Assembly (NCBI GenBank): GCA_947396885.1
Contig: OX377202.1
Coordinates: forward strand, 105,770,198 to 105,834,197
Length of the DNA: 64,000 bases
Direction: 5' to 3'
Source: Heligmosomoides polygyrus polygyrus
Taxonomy: Eukaryota > Nematoda > Chromadorea > Rhabditida > Heligmosomidae
Shown here: positions 13,001 to 28,000 of the stretch, piece by piece
Position numbering within the stretch: position 1 is the stretch's first letter
How the letters are laid out: each line of letters starts with the position of its first letter
The notes under the pieces: generated by a model
The model's database searches: none
What the model was told of the DNA's origin: nothing
What the model saw: the letters and a program-made list of their open reading frames with translations, nothing else
Program-made: the position numbers and the translations under genes

Positions 13001-16000
13001 TACCAGACCCTATCTGCGCCAAAATTTTGAGTTAGTGCATTTCGGCGGAATATCGCTGTTGCGAGTGACACTGTAACGCCCTTTGCGCGCTGGCTGGTGT
13101 AACTGCGGCCAATGCGCAGCAACCGTCAACTTACCGGCGCGACGTCCTAACCTTTGTGAACCACAAATGCTAGAAAGTTTCTGGCAAGGAGCCGGTTAGG
13201 TTAATCTGTGGTAGCGATTTACCATCCCTTTCTTTGATAAGTCCGGGCCCTGGAGAAGCACATGAAAATGATGATTTATTGTTCTGATGACGAATTGGGT
13301 CATCATCAAAAAAATTCACAGCTAAGATCAATCTAGCGCATAAGCAGTTCAAAAAGAGAACCTTCGTTGCAAACTACTTTTCTCTGTTTTAACGAACTGC
13401 CACCCAATCGAGTACGTCCACGGCAAACGAGGAAGAACTGAAGTTTTTCGCGAATATCTCTTTTGCGAAACTTTTTGAACATTTCGAATATGACTACTTT
13501 ATTGAACTGGAGAAGGAGACCACAGTGGCACACAATGTTCCGTAACTCCCTCTAGTCTTTAAAAGTCTTGAAAGTTTGGGAAGTGCTTCTGTGTTTCGTT
13601 TTTGGAGAGCTTGCAGGATAAAGCAGCAAAAGAAATGAGAGTGAGATAGAGCGAAAACCCTGCCTATAATAGTATTTGACGAATTGCTAGAAAACTATGC
13701 GATAGTATTTAGTGAGAAAACATTAGCGGGGGGAAGACTCTACCCTTCGTAAGGAGGAGAGCGCATTAAAGGTGGAGGTGTGTTGCATTTTGAGGATTAA
13801 AGCTGCTAAACGTTTTCACTTCTGGTTTGTCGGCGCACTTACTTGAATGATTGTCTACGAAATCTGACGAGCTCCTGCTTCAGAACAGAAACTTGGGTCT
13901 TGTCATCCCGATTTCTACCGCACCAACTGCACTGAAGCCTGAGTACACTGGAATGGGGACGTGCTCGGAGACGTCCTATCCGTCAGCATCACCGCTTCCT
14001 GCAATTCTGATGCCTACCGCTTTCGTTATGCTAGACGACATCGTGGAAGAGGTTCGTTAGTTTCCAACTTGATTCCTTTGGTAGCGGCTAAAATGTAATG
14101 CTCTAAGCAAATGGTCACTGCTTACATAGAACTACTTTGTCATATGCCTATTCATCTACATTACAGGAAGAAGTTCTGCTCAATACGCATCCGTCAAACC
14201 TCACCGATAAGGCTCTTGCTGACATGATAACCAACCTGCCGGGTCTTACCTTCAACGTTAGCTTCCGTCAGTTCTCCGGCTACTTGACGTCTACTGACTA
14301 TCCGAGCGATCATCTGTTCTACTGGTAGGGAAGCTTCGTATATTGAATGAGAAACAAGCGTAAAAATGAGATCAAAAATGAAATAAAAAAAATGAAAATG
14401 TTGAAAATGAAAATGAGCAAACAGACTACATATTTCGAATTTTGCAGGTTCATGGAGTCCCAGAACGATCCTGTCAACGATCCCGTTGTTTTGTGGCTAA
14501 ACGGTGGACCTGGGTGCAGTTCTCTTGGTACGATATGCCCCTTTCTCAATTACGCGCCTCCATTACATGGCGTCCGTTGTGATTCATAACCAACGGTCTA
14601 CGGTTTAGGCGGACTGCTTGAAGAACTCGGTCCCTTCCATAATAACAACGACAATGGCACAACTCTGTTCGAGAATATATACTCTTGGAACAAAGTCTGC
14701 ATTTCCTTCCGATTTAACGGCAAGGACATGTATCAGCTATTTTTCAGAGAGCCAATGTGTTGTTCCTTGAAGCGCCGGTCGGTGTCGGCTTCTCGTACAC
14801 TGATACACCAGCATCTTATCATTGGTCGGACGACACTGTGAGTAGTGTATTCGTCTTCCTATTTTCACCCTTAACAATAGGCTGTGCGGATTTCTACAGC
14901 CGCTGGCTCTTGCGGCGAAGAATATGAGTACGAAACTTCTTTAAAAAGTCCTCTAAATTCATTCAAAGAAAATGTGAAAATGAACCAGAAAGAGGAATGC
15001 CTTGCAATAACCAACGAATTCATTTTTAGGCATATGTAGGCTGCCCTAGGACACCACCGCGGTCTGACCTAGCCCATTGCTGATGCACTCACTGTCTTAT
15101 TTAAAACACCCATACCAATTAAGTTTATGTGGCGTATTCCAGTATCGATTCCCTAGCTGGCGGTCGTTTCTATCTTCCACGTTTGTAAGCCTTTCTCGTG
15201 GTTGGTCCTTGGCTATTGTGGTCGAGCCTTTGCGTTGTCTGAGTTGCAGTCCATAGTTATATGCTATTTGGTTTGCTTATATAACATAGCAAAAAGAAAG
15301 GCCAAAGCAATTTTACAATTTCAATATAGCAAAAAGAATCTCGCTCTTGCAGAAGAAGATGTTACAGGAACGTCGAGCAATGAAGTTGCGCGGTTCATTG
15401 CGAAGCGACTAATAGAAGTCTTAGTACGCTTCCAATGATCGTGTACGCCTTTCACGATACACGCCTTTGAAGGGTAGCCCAACAGCTGAAGCTATAAGTA
15501 AACCCTATTTACAGAGCCCCTTCTCGCGCAATGGGAATCAGTGGAAGAGGTCGGCAAGAGGGACTAATCCATGAGAGAAATGGTTCTGGGGTATTAGCCC
15601 TGCACTCCTGCATTAATAAACTTACCTGCATGATGGAGCCTCCGTCACTGCCGTAATCCACCCCACCTCTACTATCTCTTTCTAATGTCGATTGGTTAAA
15701 CACAACAGATTAAAAATTATGTGTCCCATTGAACTCAAAGCCAATATGCAATTCAACACGACTACAACATGATACAACAGACACTCACCCATTTTCTTTC
15801 GATTCAAAGGCACACGATGTAGGCGACGCAGATTTACTATAATCAAGCATTGCGCAGAATATAACTGTTAGAAGTAGGCCGATATGCAATAGTTGAGGAA
15901 CAAGTGTGTCAGCGCTACTACGATTGCCGCTGATACAGAAGACGGAAAGAAGAAATAACGAAACGTTACTTTTCAGCAGAATAAAATCGCGACAGAAAAA

Positions 16001-19000
16001 CGACATGAAAGAGATTAAATGCGTGTTGAAAAGAGGCTACAACAACGATAATAATAAACGGCAATAATAGGGGAACACCGGAGTAATCGTCTCCGAACGA
16101 TTTCGTGACTCGATTGTAAGCGTCGAGCGCTTTGATTGATGAAGATCGTTGTCGCCGCGAAGGAGCGACTCTATCACTTCTTCTCTGGCATGCTCCGCAG
16201 ACTGGCTGCTCGGATCAAGGAAGAGTTTTGGAGCCTGCTTGATGAGAAGACAGCAGAGGTACCGTCGAAAGATGTCATAATAGTCGCTGGTGACCTCAAC
16301 GGGCACGTCGGCGCGACGAAAGACGAGTACGGCTATCATGGTAGGTTCGGTTACGGGTCGCGTAACGCAGATGGTGAGCGTATCCTTGAATATGCGGAAT
16401 CACACAGCCTCACCATAGTGAACACCGTATTTCGCAAACGCGATTCCCACCTTATCTCGTTCTATAGCGGGAACACCAGGACTCAGATAGACTTTGTCGT
16501 TGTGAAGGATCGAGACCGAAGTCTTGTCACAGACGCGAAGATCGTGCCGTATGAGACGGTCGCCCACAGCATCGACCGCTGATCTGTACTTTAGAGATCG
16601 CCCCTCCGAGGCTGAAGCAGGTCGAGCGATGCGGTGCACCAAGAATCAAGTGGTGGCGAATGATAGAGAAGGAAGCAGCTGTGATTTCTCGCGTGCGGTT
16701 ACCGACAGTGACAACTGTCGACGAAACTTGGGAGAAGGTCACCGACGCGATTCGTCACGCTGCACGGTCGGAGCTCGGCATCACGAAGCCTGGACGACGG
16801 AAGGTCGACAAGCAGGCCTGGCTGTGGACAGATGACGTGAAAGCCAAAGTTCGAGAGAATAAGACGCTATATCACGTGTTTCTCGGCGAAAAGACAGCCG
16901 ATAACTGGCGGAAGTACCAAGAAGCGAAGAAAGCTGCAAAGAAGGACGTGGCTGTTGCAAAAGCCACTCATTATGGAGATGTCAACGAGAAGCTCGAGTC
17001 GCGCGATGGTGAGCGGTATCTGTACCGACTCGCAAAGAATCGCCATCGCAAGACCGAGAACATCGAGAAGTTCTTCGGCATCAATGATGAGAACGGCCAT
17101 CTTCTTACGGACCGCAAGAAGGCATTGAAGCGATGGCGCGACTACATTGAGGAAATCTCTACAGTAGAATTTCCTCATCCAGCCATCCCTTCCACGGCTC
17201 CAACCCACAGCCCCGTTCAGAAGATCACCGTGGAGGAGATTGAAGCGGCTTTGAAGAAGATGAGGCCAGGCAAAGCGACTGCGCCCGATGACGTGGCAGC
17301 GGATTTATGGAAGTCGAAGTTTTGGTACCCTGCTGAGTGGTTGGCGAAGTTCTTTAATCAGGTTGTGGCGGAGAAAAAAGTGCCTGAGTGTTGGCGCCAA
17401 AGTACGACGATTCCGTTTTGGAAGAAGAAGGGCAGTCCTGCAGACTGCTCCAATTACCGTCCGATTCGCTTGCTTTCGCACAGCATGAAGATCTTTGAGC
17501 GAATTGTAGACGGACGGATTCGTGACATCGCCCAGCTTTCTAGCAATCAGTGCGGCTTCGTGGCTGGCTGTAGCACCATTGATGCCATACACGCCGCCCG
17601 TCTCCTGATAGAGAAGCATCGCGAGAAACAGAAGCCAGTGCATATCGCCTTCCTCGACTTAGAGAAGGCCTTTGACCGCGTACCGCGTGAAGTGATATGG
17701 TACGCCTTGCGACATCATGGAGTTCCTGAAGAGCTCATAGAGTGGGTGCGAATTCTCTACTATTGTCCAAAGAGTCGAGTTCAAGCTGCAGCTGGAACCT
17801 CGATGGAGTTTCCCATCTCTGTCGGGGTACATCAGGGTTCTGCGCTTTCCCCACTCCTCTTTGTTGTCGTCATGGATGCCATCACACGAGATCTTCAGAA
17901 CCCCGTTCCCTGGACGTTGCTTTATGCTGATGACGTAATGCTCGCTAGCGAAGATAAAGATGGACTCGAGCGAGAGGTGCAAGCTTGGTGTGATCGCTTG
18001 GAGCGGTTTGGACTCAAATTGAACGTGAAGAAGACCGAATATCTAACGACGGACGTTACTGAGTCCAGCTCCATCAAGGTTAACGGCATCGAGCTCCCAC
18101 GCACTTCGGTCTTTAAGTACCTGGGATCAGCAGTCACGTCTGACGGCAAACTGATGATTGAAGTGAATTCACCCAAGAGTGCAGCTTGGTCCAAGTGGCG
18201 CTCGTTGACTGGGGTGCCTGCGATAAGAAGATACCGGAGCGCTTGAAGTCGAAGATATACAGAGCAGTCGTCCGGCCAGTAGCGATGTACGGCGCTGAGT
18301 GTTGGCCTGCGACCAGGGAAGTTGAAACGCGCCTCAGCATGGAGACGAAGATGCTGCGCTGGACGGCTGGAGTCACGCGCATGGACCGCATTCGAAACGA
18401 TGCTATTCGGCAGAAGTTCGGTGTCGCGCCGATAGCGGACAAGATGCGCGAAGCTCGCTTGCGATGGTACGGCCACGTTCTGCGTGGAAAGGAAGACAGC
18501 GTCCACAAGATAGGCCTTAACTTCGAGGTGATAGGAAAGCGGCCTAGAGGGCGCCCGAAACAGCGCTGGTTAGATACGTTACATGCGGACTTGAAGATTA
18601 CAGGTGTTTACCCTGACCTAGCGCTGGATCGGGAAAGGTGGCGTCATAACACCAGAATAGCGGACCCCGCTACGATGCGGGACAAACGCTGAAGAAGAAG
18701 AAGAAGAAGAAGAAGAAGAAGAAGAAGAAGAAGAATAGGGGAACACCGGCCGAATGATGGTTAGCGAGTGCGGCCCAAGTTGGCTTCTTTCGGATTGCAG
18801 CAACGCTTCCCAACGTCGAAACTCGTGACACAGGCGGGGGACTCACGAGGCTCCAGCTGCTTTGCGTTTCGAAACCCCAGTAAATGACTCACTCTAGCGA
18901 CCTAAGTTTGAATGGTACGGACATCTGCGGCCTATTCGAAAACATGTGGTCCTAGAGCGATACTTCCACCCTGCGCCACTTTCGGACCGTCCTCCCCTTC

Positions 19001-22000
19001 GGCCCACCTTACTAACCTAGACCGGACACGGAAAAAAAGTAGAATAGAGGTCCTCTGGGTCTGTTGTTGGTTAGCTTGCGGTTGCAAGGGTGAGCAGAAG
19101 GCCCACTAGACCTTGCAGCTCTTTCCAAGCGCTGCCTCCAGATTGAAAATAGTATGGCGCAGAAATATGGGCCCACTATGCCCATCCGGAATGAGCAAGA
19201 GTCTGGAGCGAGAGAGCGGCGCACAGCGCCAAGGGGGCGTAGAACGATCAATACGGCGCGCGAGTGTCGGAAAAGGCGGTGCGGCGATCAATGACGGACA
19301 TCAGCAACTTTCCCATTCATCCAGACAGGGCAAGGCTGTCTCAAAGGCGGGATACCGTGAGAACGGCTCATCCGAATTGATCACTAGGTAGAGGACATCG
19401 CGTTAACAACGCCAACCGGCTAGGGCTCATGAAAAGAATTCGTAGTTAAATTCGCAGATACTAGTGCAATAAACTAGCTGATCAGTTCATCAGCGTGAAG
19501 AAAAAGTGCCCAGGCACAATATTGTAATGGAAATGCAGTGCACAACACTTGTCCTCTACATGAAATTATCTGATTACTGGACAAAATGATTATGAAGGGT
19601 GAAGCATACGAAGTTGAATGTGAGAAGTAGGTTACGTTACACATGAAATGCATCGAACAGTTACAACTAAGCTACAGACATAATATGAAGGATGGTAGGA
19701 GGAGAGATATGGAGGGCGCTAGAGCTCGCCTATAGGGGAGGAGACCGCTAGGCGTTTTCCTGACCTGCAGTTTGCAGCCTCCTCATAATGGCTGAATTTT
19801 ATCTACCGTGAGTGACCGGAGGGCGTGGATGGTCCTGGTGATCACAGAGAAGCGAATTCCATGTTTCCGAATAACTTCGGCTTTGCGTCTGATTTAGGGT
19901 CACCTCACTAGAGCTTTCGACTCTATAATGTCAGGGTAGTACTGATTCTGAAGTACACGCTAAGACTGTCCGGTTAGATGCGAATTATAATGGAAACATT
20001 TTTAGACTGCAGACAACAACGCGCAGGCGATCAAATACTTCTTCGAGCAAGTGTTCCCCAGCTATAAGCATAATGAATTCTTCGTCACCGGCGAGAGCTA
20101 TGCTGGAGTCTACGGGCCAACACTTTCCGAACGTCTCGTAAAGATGATCGACGCTGGAGTGCTCGACTTGAACTTTAAGGTTAGCACTAGCATACGTTGC
20201 CCTAGAATACTTGACCAATTTGGACTTTCCTTTATCAACAAAATAGTGAAAGTCTGTCTTGCATATTGAGTATTCAATGGCGAGATCTACTTCGACTTCG
20301 AAGTTATAGGGAATGGCAATCGGCAACGGCATCCTCAGCGAATATCTCCAAACAAATTCGGAAGTGGCGCTACAGTATGGACGTGGTTTCAACGGAGTTG
20401 AGTGAGTTGAATTACGGACCTTCTCTCTCATCCCTTTATCATCATCAAGCAACATCAACGCCTAGCGTGTTCGTACGTTAGGTATCTTCCTGTGTTGCGG
20501 TAGCGTGCCGCCGCCACCGCTCCCGATTACGGTAGCTTGGCGGGTTGTTGGGCCGGCCTCGGACGGGGTTTAACGGATGAACAGAGCAAACTATGCGTCG
20601 CGTAGCAGACTTTCTGTCGTAGAATGGTGATTGAGGACTATATTAGTTTACTTCCTTCTTTCCTTTGCTCTTCTAGTTTTCATATGCCTTGGGGAGCAGC
20701 TGAGTGACTTCTGGTGGGAGGTTCGCCTTGTTATGCGCTTTAACGAAGGCAAAAAGATTAAGTTAACCACATCCACATGCTAGTAAAAACTGTACTCAAC
20801 TAACAAACTATGAAATAAGCAAAAGAGAGCGCATAGGGAAGGTTGGAAAGAGAGCACAGCCTGAGCCATACCTATGAAGCTGTTGTAGACTAAAGATACG
20901 ATACAATAATAAACGGCTCGCTTTTCTGGATCCAAAATTGCGAAAAGAAGAATACAGAGCACAAATATATAAAAACAGGTCTCACCTGCCCACGCATCAG
21001 GTTTCACCCGCACCTACTCACTCGTAGTGAAATCTCGTCCGAGACGCGCGGCAAGAGGTCAGCCCACGGTAATCGAGCGCGTCGCTCCACCTTCTACAGT
21101 GCTGGGAGACACCTAACGTAACGCACTCAGCATAGGCGTCCTTCAAGAACATTCTCGCATTCTTGGCCATCTCTGCAAAAAACTGAAGTATTTAGCGACT
21201 GGAATCAGCTTTCTCTTGACTGCACCGCCGGCATGAGCAACCCGATCTACTTCGACTACTCCAGTTCATCGAACACGACCTGCACTAAATACCTCGACTA
21301 TTTTCTCGGCACTTTTGATGAGGCTATGTGAGTTATTGGAAAAAATTCCGGGTTCTTTCAAGTCCATACTTAAACACCCATTCAGTATCGATCCCTACAA
21401 CGTCTACCAGGACTGTTTCTTAACGCCGAGAAGGATAACAGGCAGAAAGCTATTGAAGACGGCCGGAAGACGAAGGCAGGCACTTCAGCGACGACGTGAC
21501 GCTGTGATCGACGCTCTGAACGCCACCCAAGCACCGCAGCCGATTTTCACGGACAACAGGGTAGGCCCTGCTTTGTAATAGAATTTTACTATTTTTCCGT
21601 AAAGTTAGACACTTTTTACGTCAAATCGAACACTCTTCTAAGGGGACGTTCAAAGCTCCATCGCGACGCGACGTGACATAGTAATAAGCACCCATATCGA
21701 TTCATCGCGTCGCTCGATCGATATGCGAGATTGTCATTACATCGCGTCAGCCCTAGTTTATACTTGCGCCGCCATGCGGCGCGGCACCACGATTGCCATA
21801 GATATCGATTCTTCGCGCCGCCCGGTCGATATCTACTCCGACTATGATGCCACGCCGCGCAAGGGCGCAACTATAAACAAGGACTTACGGGAATATGTTG
21901 GCCTTCACAGCAATTAAACAAATATCGATTGGACATTGTACCTGACGCTGATTCGAATCACTTGGGTCCGCCATTTTTTCATGTATGTATCTCAACCATC

Positions 22001-25000
22001 GTCCGCGCCGCACAGCGGCGCAAGTATAAACTAGGACTAACGCCGCGACGGAGCTCAGAACTGCTCCTAAACGAACCTATCGCTTTTGAAATCAAACTGA
22101 ATCCCCTTCAAAACTTTCACATCGGAATGAGCTTCTTCCACATTAAACTTAAAAAAGTCAAGAGTAATATTTGTCCAAGGAAAATTACAGTATTACTCCA
22201 TTTGCAGTGTCAAATCACCTACCCAATAACTGAACGCATTGAACCCTTTGATTTCTAATTCTTTTTGCTATTCCCTTTCTATTTATTCGTTTATAATTAG
22301 TTGCGTTTTCGTTTTGATGCTTCTAAAATCGGAATGAATGTCTTCCAAATCGATACGAGCTTCTTACAAGGCTAAATTACAAACTCTCCAGGATGAATTG
22401 AATAAATTTTTCTCCAAGAAAAATTTAGTACGACATTCTATTAAGTTTCTTCCCCAATAAGGGAGCACATTGTTTGAAATTTTATGGAATTCTCATTTTT
22501 TCGGAAAATAATGGTTTAAAGCTTGTTTTAAAGAGCAGCAAGACAGCCATTTTTAGTTTCAAAATAGGATTGCGCCATGCCCTCGTTAAAGACCTTGCGA
22601 TTTTTATCCGATTGATAGCAAAATGTCTGTTTTGCCTAGAGTTCAGCACCTATAAACAAAGCAACGAAAGCAATTGCAAAGAACAAATGCACCCTCACTT
22701 TGATACTTTATGTAAACAACATTTACTCCATCAATCAAATAAAATTCGTCACGAGCTGTTTGAGTGCATGGCGCCATCTCGCTTCTTAGCGCGCAAAATG
22801 ATTGCTGCTTTGTTAACCTTAAAACAAAATTGTAGGTTTGATAGTGCCTCTTTGTGTATAGGGGATGGTGTGATAGTGACGAGGTCTGCATTATGACACG
22901 GTATGACACGGAGAGCTTGGCCAGACCCACATGCCTGTTACGTCGACGGATTCATCCACACACAACCTTTCCTGGTCGTTACCGACCGGCTCAGAGAAGA
23001 TCGAATCCCTTACCGGATTTCCTTCTGATAGCTCATTACGCACTCGCCGCCCCCGGAGGGGTAATCGGTTCTATCTGAAAGTAGAAGATACCGACTTCGT
23101 ACCGCACCAGTACGCGACAGCTTCACTGATACTCCTGGCTTGGAGCAGTTCATGAATACAGCACATCGCCGTGTAGATATAAGGTTTATCGATTTTCTAC
23201 ACTACTACGACGCGGAGAGTCTAAACACATACGACAGCTGCTTCACGTGATGGAGTGGGACCATAGACCCGCGATGTCGGCTGAGAGGTGAGTGCGCCTT
23301 TGAGCTACGAACTCGGTTAGCTGCGAAGCTAACAAAAGGATGCGCAGGCTTTTTCCTTGAACGCAAGGTTGGAGGGAAGTTAGATGCCTCTCCGGTTTCC
23401 AGAACTCCTATCCGGTACTAGATTATGCGATAATTGGGGGACTCTGTCGGTCCAAGGGAGATTCCAGTCGCTTTCAATGCCGATTGCTCGGCTGATGACA
23501 AAACTGCCACTGCAGAGTGCTTAATACCCGACCGCTCGGGAGGATGCACACTGCTGTACTGAACCGTAAGCCCATTCCGATCGGCTTATATGGAGAGAGC
23601 GCGCTCCAAGCCACACCCTTAGCTGCGATTGGCTGGCTCGACGCGCTCCCACTCCTCACCGATACCCCTCACAACCGATCGATGACAGTAGTCATCGGCG
23701 CCGGGCTGGCTGCAGGATCGATACGATAAGGAACATTTGAAGCGACCTGAAGCAACATAACAAGACAGCACAAAACATACACCACACAGCACTGGGGGAC
23801 CTCCTGATCGAACAAAATGGAATTTATTTATTTATTCATATTAAGAGTTTACAAAGTTATGGCACTCATTCGGGCAGCTGAACTACAAGTTTTCAAAAGT
23901 TTTACCAAACTTCCCTTGAACAAAAAAATGTTTTGACTATCATGGAGAGTCTGTTATTTAACCTGTAAGAGCCTGTTTTGATTTGGAAGATGTTCACTGG
24001 GATTTCAAAACCATCAAGTTTGCTCAGAAGAGGGAGAGTGTGTCTAAATTGACGTGAAAAGTGTCCATTTTCACAAAATATGTATATGGATGTGTCGATA
24101 ATCTTGATTTGAGTTCCACGGCAACCGCACCACCCTTAAGGTCCTGGGCTCGGTGAACTGGTACCAGACTTGTCTGGAATAAGTAAGACGCTGAATTATC
24201 TATCGGACCACAGGAATTCGTGCAATGGCTAAAAGTGCACACTCACCATTTTTACGTCAAATTGGTCATTTTTAAAACCAGACTGGACACTCTTCTAAGC
24301 TAGCTTGACACTTTTGGAATCAAACGGAACATCTTACAAATTGAAACGCGCGTCTTCCAGATTAGACTAGGGATTCTTTCTCTAAGTAGGTCAGAATATT
24401 TTTTGCTCAAGAAAATTTTGTATGCCTTTCTTTGAATTTATTTTTTGCTCGTCTGCTCCAACAAGTGAATAAGGTTTTCAGAATTTTATGAAAATTTTCG
24501 TATTTCTAGAAAAGATTGTGGTTCCAAGCTTATTCTGGGGAGAAATTTTTAAAGCATCAATCATTTTATTTTTTTATGTTAAAGGAATAGACCGCTTTAC
24601 TTATTCCCACTGTAATTTTACACCAATAGAATTTTCACTTTCAATCAATTGAAAATCGCTAACCGTTGGCGAGTGCATGGCACAATCGGTTCAATCCCAA
24701 TGAGGGGGGGGCACTCCATACTCACGTCGAAACACTACATAGAGATGAATACTTGTAACATAGCATGCCTACGTGAACCCCTACTGTGGCTACTGCAGTC
24801 TTCCTCCTGAAATAAAGAGGAAATTTAAACGAAAAAACGTTGGACGAAAAGACGAGAAAAGGGCGGGTCATCAGGTTCACCGTAGCGATTCGTACAGGGA
24901 TAGCCGTACAGTGGCCGTGGGTCGATGCGTGGAGCCCGCAGGCGTGGGTCGATACGTGGAGCCTGCAGACATCCCTGTACGTATCGCCACGGTGAGCCTG

Positions 25001-28000
25001 TCGACTAGCACACATGCGTCCGGCCCGAGGCCGCCGTGGCCCCTCCCTCATTAGGATTGAATCGCACAATCTTTTGCAGTTAGCATTGCTACTCTCTGCG
25101 CCTTAAGATAAGTTTTAAAATACTTTTTTCTTTAAGATTTTATAAAATTTTGAACAATGTATTCAAAGTCATACTGAATTTTCTTGGCCTAAAAATTGTT
25201 CCAATCTGTTTGGAGAATCTCTCGTTTTAGCTGAGAGACGCCAGTCTTGACTTGGAAAATGATCACTGCCGGCACCTCCTCCGATTGCGCTATAGTTCCC
25301 TCAAGAATGCATAGATACTTGTTACTAGTCGTGCTGGTGCTTCAGTTGACTAGAATTCTGGGGGTCGAAGTCGACATAAAGAGCACCGCCGCCTGAGAAC
25401 AAGGCACAACTGTAAAGCTGTAATTGATCTAAGTTCTTAGTGTTAAATCACGTAGAAAGTAGAAAGTAAATAGCAGAAGATTAGTAGTATCAAACAGTTA
25501 AAATCAAAATCAAAATCAATTACAATTTTTTAATCAACAATTCGAAAAATCAAAACGACTATGTCGACAAATACCGTCTAGAAAACTGACTTTATTATAT
25601 TACTGTCAAGTGCCTCCCATAGGGATGTGACGCAGATGGGTGCAGCAGGCTTCCATCTAAACCAAACGAACACCGTTTTTGAAACAATTTGCGATTGCAA
25701 ACTCTACCAAAGGCTTTTGATAAGTCGACGTAAACTGCAGTTCGATCTAACACGATTGAGGCCAATCAAGCTCAGTTAATTTCGAGTTTAGGCATACTCC
25801 TGGTCTGACTCTACCGACGCGTTCCGAGGGTTCCCATGCTTCAACGACGACAACATGCAGACGTACCTGAATCGCCCAGAAGTTATGACAGCTATTCATG
25901 CGAAGCTGTTTCACCGTAGGGAATGGACGGATTGCTCGTGAGTGCAGATGGATATGAGCCTTCGTGGTAGTGGGCAATAAAATACATAATGATGAAATAA
26001 CGTAATAAAATTATTAATGACAACATTAAGTAAATATAATATTAACAAAAAACCTTTAGCTACCTCCCTACTTACCGTTCTATGGCGAAACATCACTATA
26101 CGGCAACGACCTATTCTATCAGTGAAACAGCGACGGGCCTGAACGAAATAAAGGGATTAAGGGAATCTGGAACAATAAAAGTGAGATGAGTGACAAGGGA
26201 GGACAATTTGTAGTTCTGCCGCAACAGCTGGATAAGAGCATCACAAGAAGCCTTTTACAGGACGCTAGCGTCTATAATCGATCTACCTGTAAGGAGTTTG
26301 CTGGACAGTTCCGCCGGCTAAATCGGAAGTGGACTGAGATATAAAAATCAGCAAACCTCCCGAAAAACCTGACCGCGCACTGAAGTGTGAACATCCCACC
26401 TGTCCAGTCTTGTATGTCCTCATCAAGACACATAAAATGCCTTCAGGTGATGGTCTTGACGATATTTCATAGTTTAAGGTTAGACCAATTATAAGCAACG
26501 TGGGTTCCTAAAATAGAAAGACCCCTGTTGGAGCGCAGACCAACAGACCTATTTCTTGGCCGATTAATTTGGTTTTTGTTCAGTTACTCAGGTTTGTACC
26601 GGCACACCTCCCTAGTACTTCTGCATTTCTAGCAAAATTTCAGGAGGAAAATGTGGAAGGCAGCTGTGTGATGGAGTCATTTGATGTCACATCGTTGTAC
26701 ACAAATGTCTCTGGGAAGAACGCAACGCAGGCGGTTAACGAAATGCTTGGGAAGTACGAGGACCAGATGTCACTGTGTGGGCTCCGTATAGCTCAAATAA
26801 TGACACTCTTGGATGAGTGTCTTCACTGTAACATCTTCAAATAGTCCAACGAGTACTACAGGCAGATTAGCAGCCTCACAATGGGTAACGTCTGTCACCT
26901 GTGCTGGCTATAGCATATATGTCAAAAATAGAAAGACCCCTGTTGGAGCACAAACCTCTGCTTTACCGTTGGTATATTGATGATTGTTTTATTTGTGCCA
27001 CAAAAAGCGATAATCTCACAAGAGAGAAACCGACAAATAACTGGCTGCCTTTCCTTAAATGCAAGTGCATCTCTCTCATGGCACTTTCCAAGCGAAGTGG
27101 TATAGAAAGCCTAGTAACAAGAACACTTCGTGCATCCGAACAGTACTAAAAGCCATTATCAGGAAGATGTTCCACCCAGCGACCATGGAGTCTTCCAGTG
27201 AAGACTTCCAATCGTTTTCAAGAGAGATGGCCTTTTACGTTGCATTGTCCAATGGGTATGTTGGTCATGCTGCCGAAAGCCTGCGTGTGCAACATCGTCG
27301 GCCTGTAGGTGCATGAACGAGCAGAAACCAGGAGCGTCAAGATTGCTTTCTCAATCTAATTTATCTCGGATTCTTAAAGTGCTCAAGTACAACGCTGTAG
27401 TCGTAGATTTGGATTGAAGGAACTGATCAGGTTAACTGAGATACCACCTAGTAATCTCAAGGCGCAGCTCGTGCGAAACCGCCTCTATGATTGCGCTTGT
27501 ACAACTCATTTATGTGTGGTGTGTCCGTTTGGTTGAGGAGGAGATTGCATGGCCTCGGGGATGGTGTAACTTATAAACTCTTCTCGAGGAATACATCGGT
27601 GAGACAGGCAGGTCGCTTTGGGTAAGAATGAAGGAACACCTAGATGGACTTAACAAGCACAAGCATTCGACACCGTTAGGAGAACACAGGCTGCCAAATC
27701 ATGCTGGCGCAATGTTTGGGATAGCAGTGACAGTCCTAGCGTGCGAGGTTGACATCACCGTACGCAGGATCTTGAACGGCTCTGGATTGCCTCAAGGAAT
27801 CCCTTTATGAATAGGAGAGAGGAACGCGTGATGGTAACTCAGGAGCTCATCCGTTTGCTGATTTTTGCGGTCCGACGCCAGATAGTGATAGAGGGAGGGT
27901 CGTTGAAGAGGTGACGAGAAGCGGAGAGTCTTATTCGCGCAATCTGCTTTCATTCGAGGGTGACGTGACAGCCTCTCAGCTGCAATCGTAAGGTTAATTA

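Noticed and set aside
17922..18508. Minus-strand ORFs of 194 and 124 codons
   Set aside because: Antisense of the LINE reverse transcriptase.
24688..25063. CRISPR-like or bacterial repeat
   Set aside because: Terminal inverted repeats and 8-bp duplications identify a MITE; the window has no prokaryotic features.
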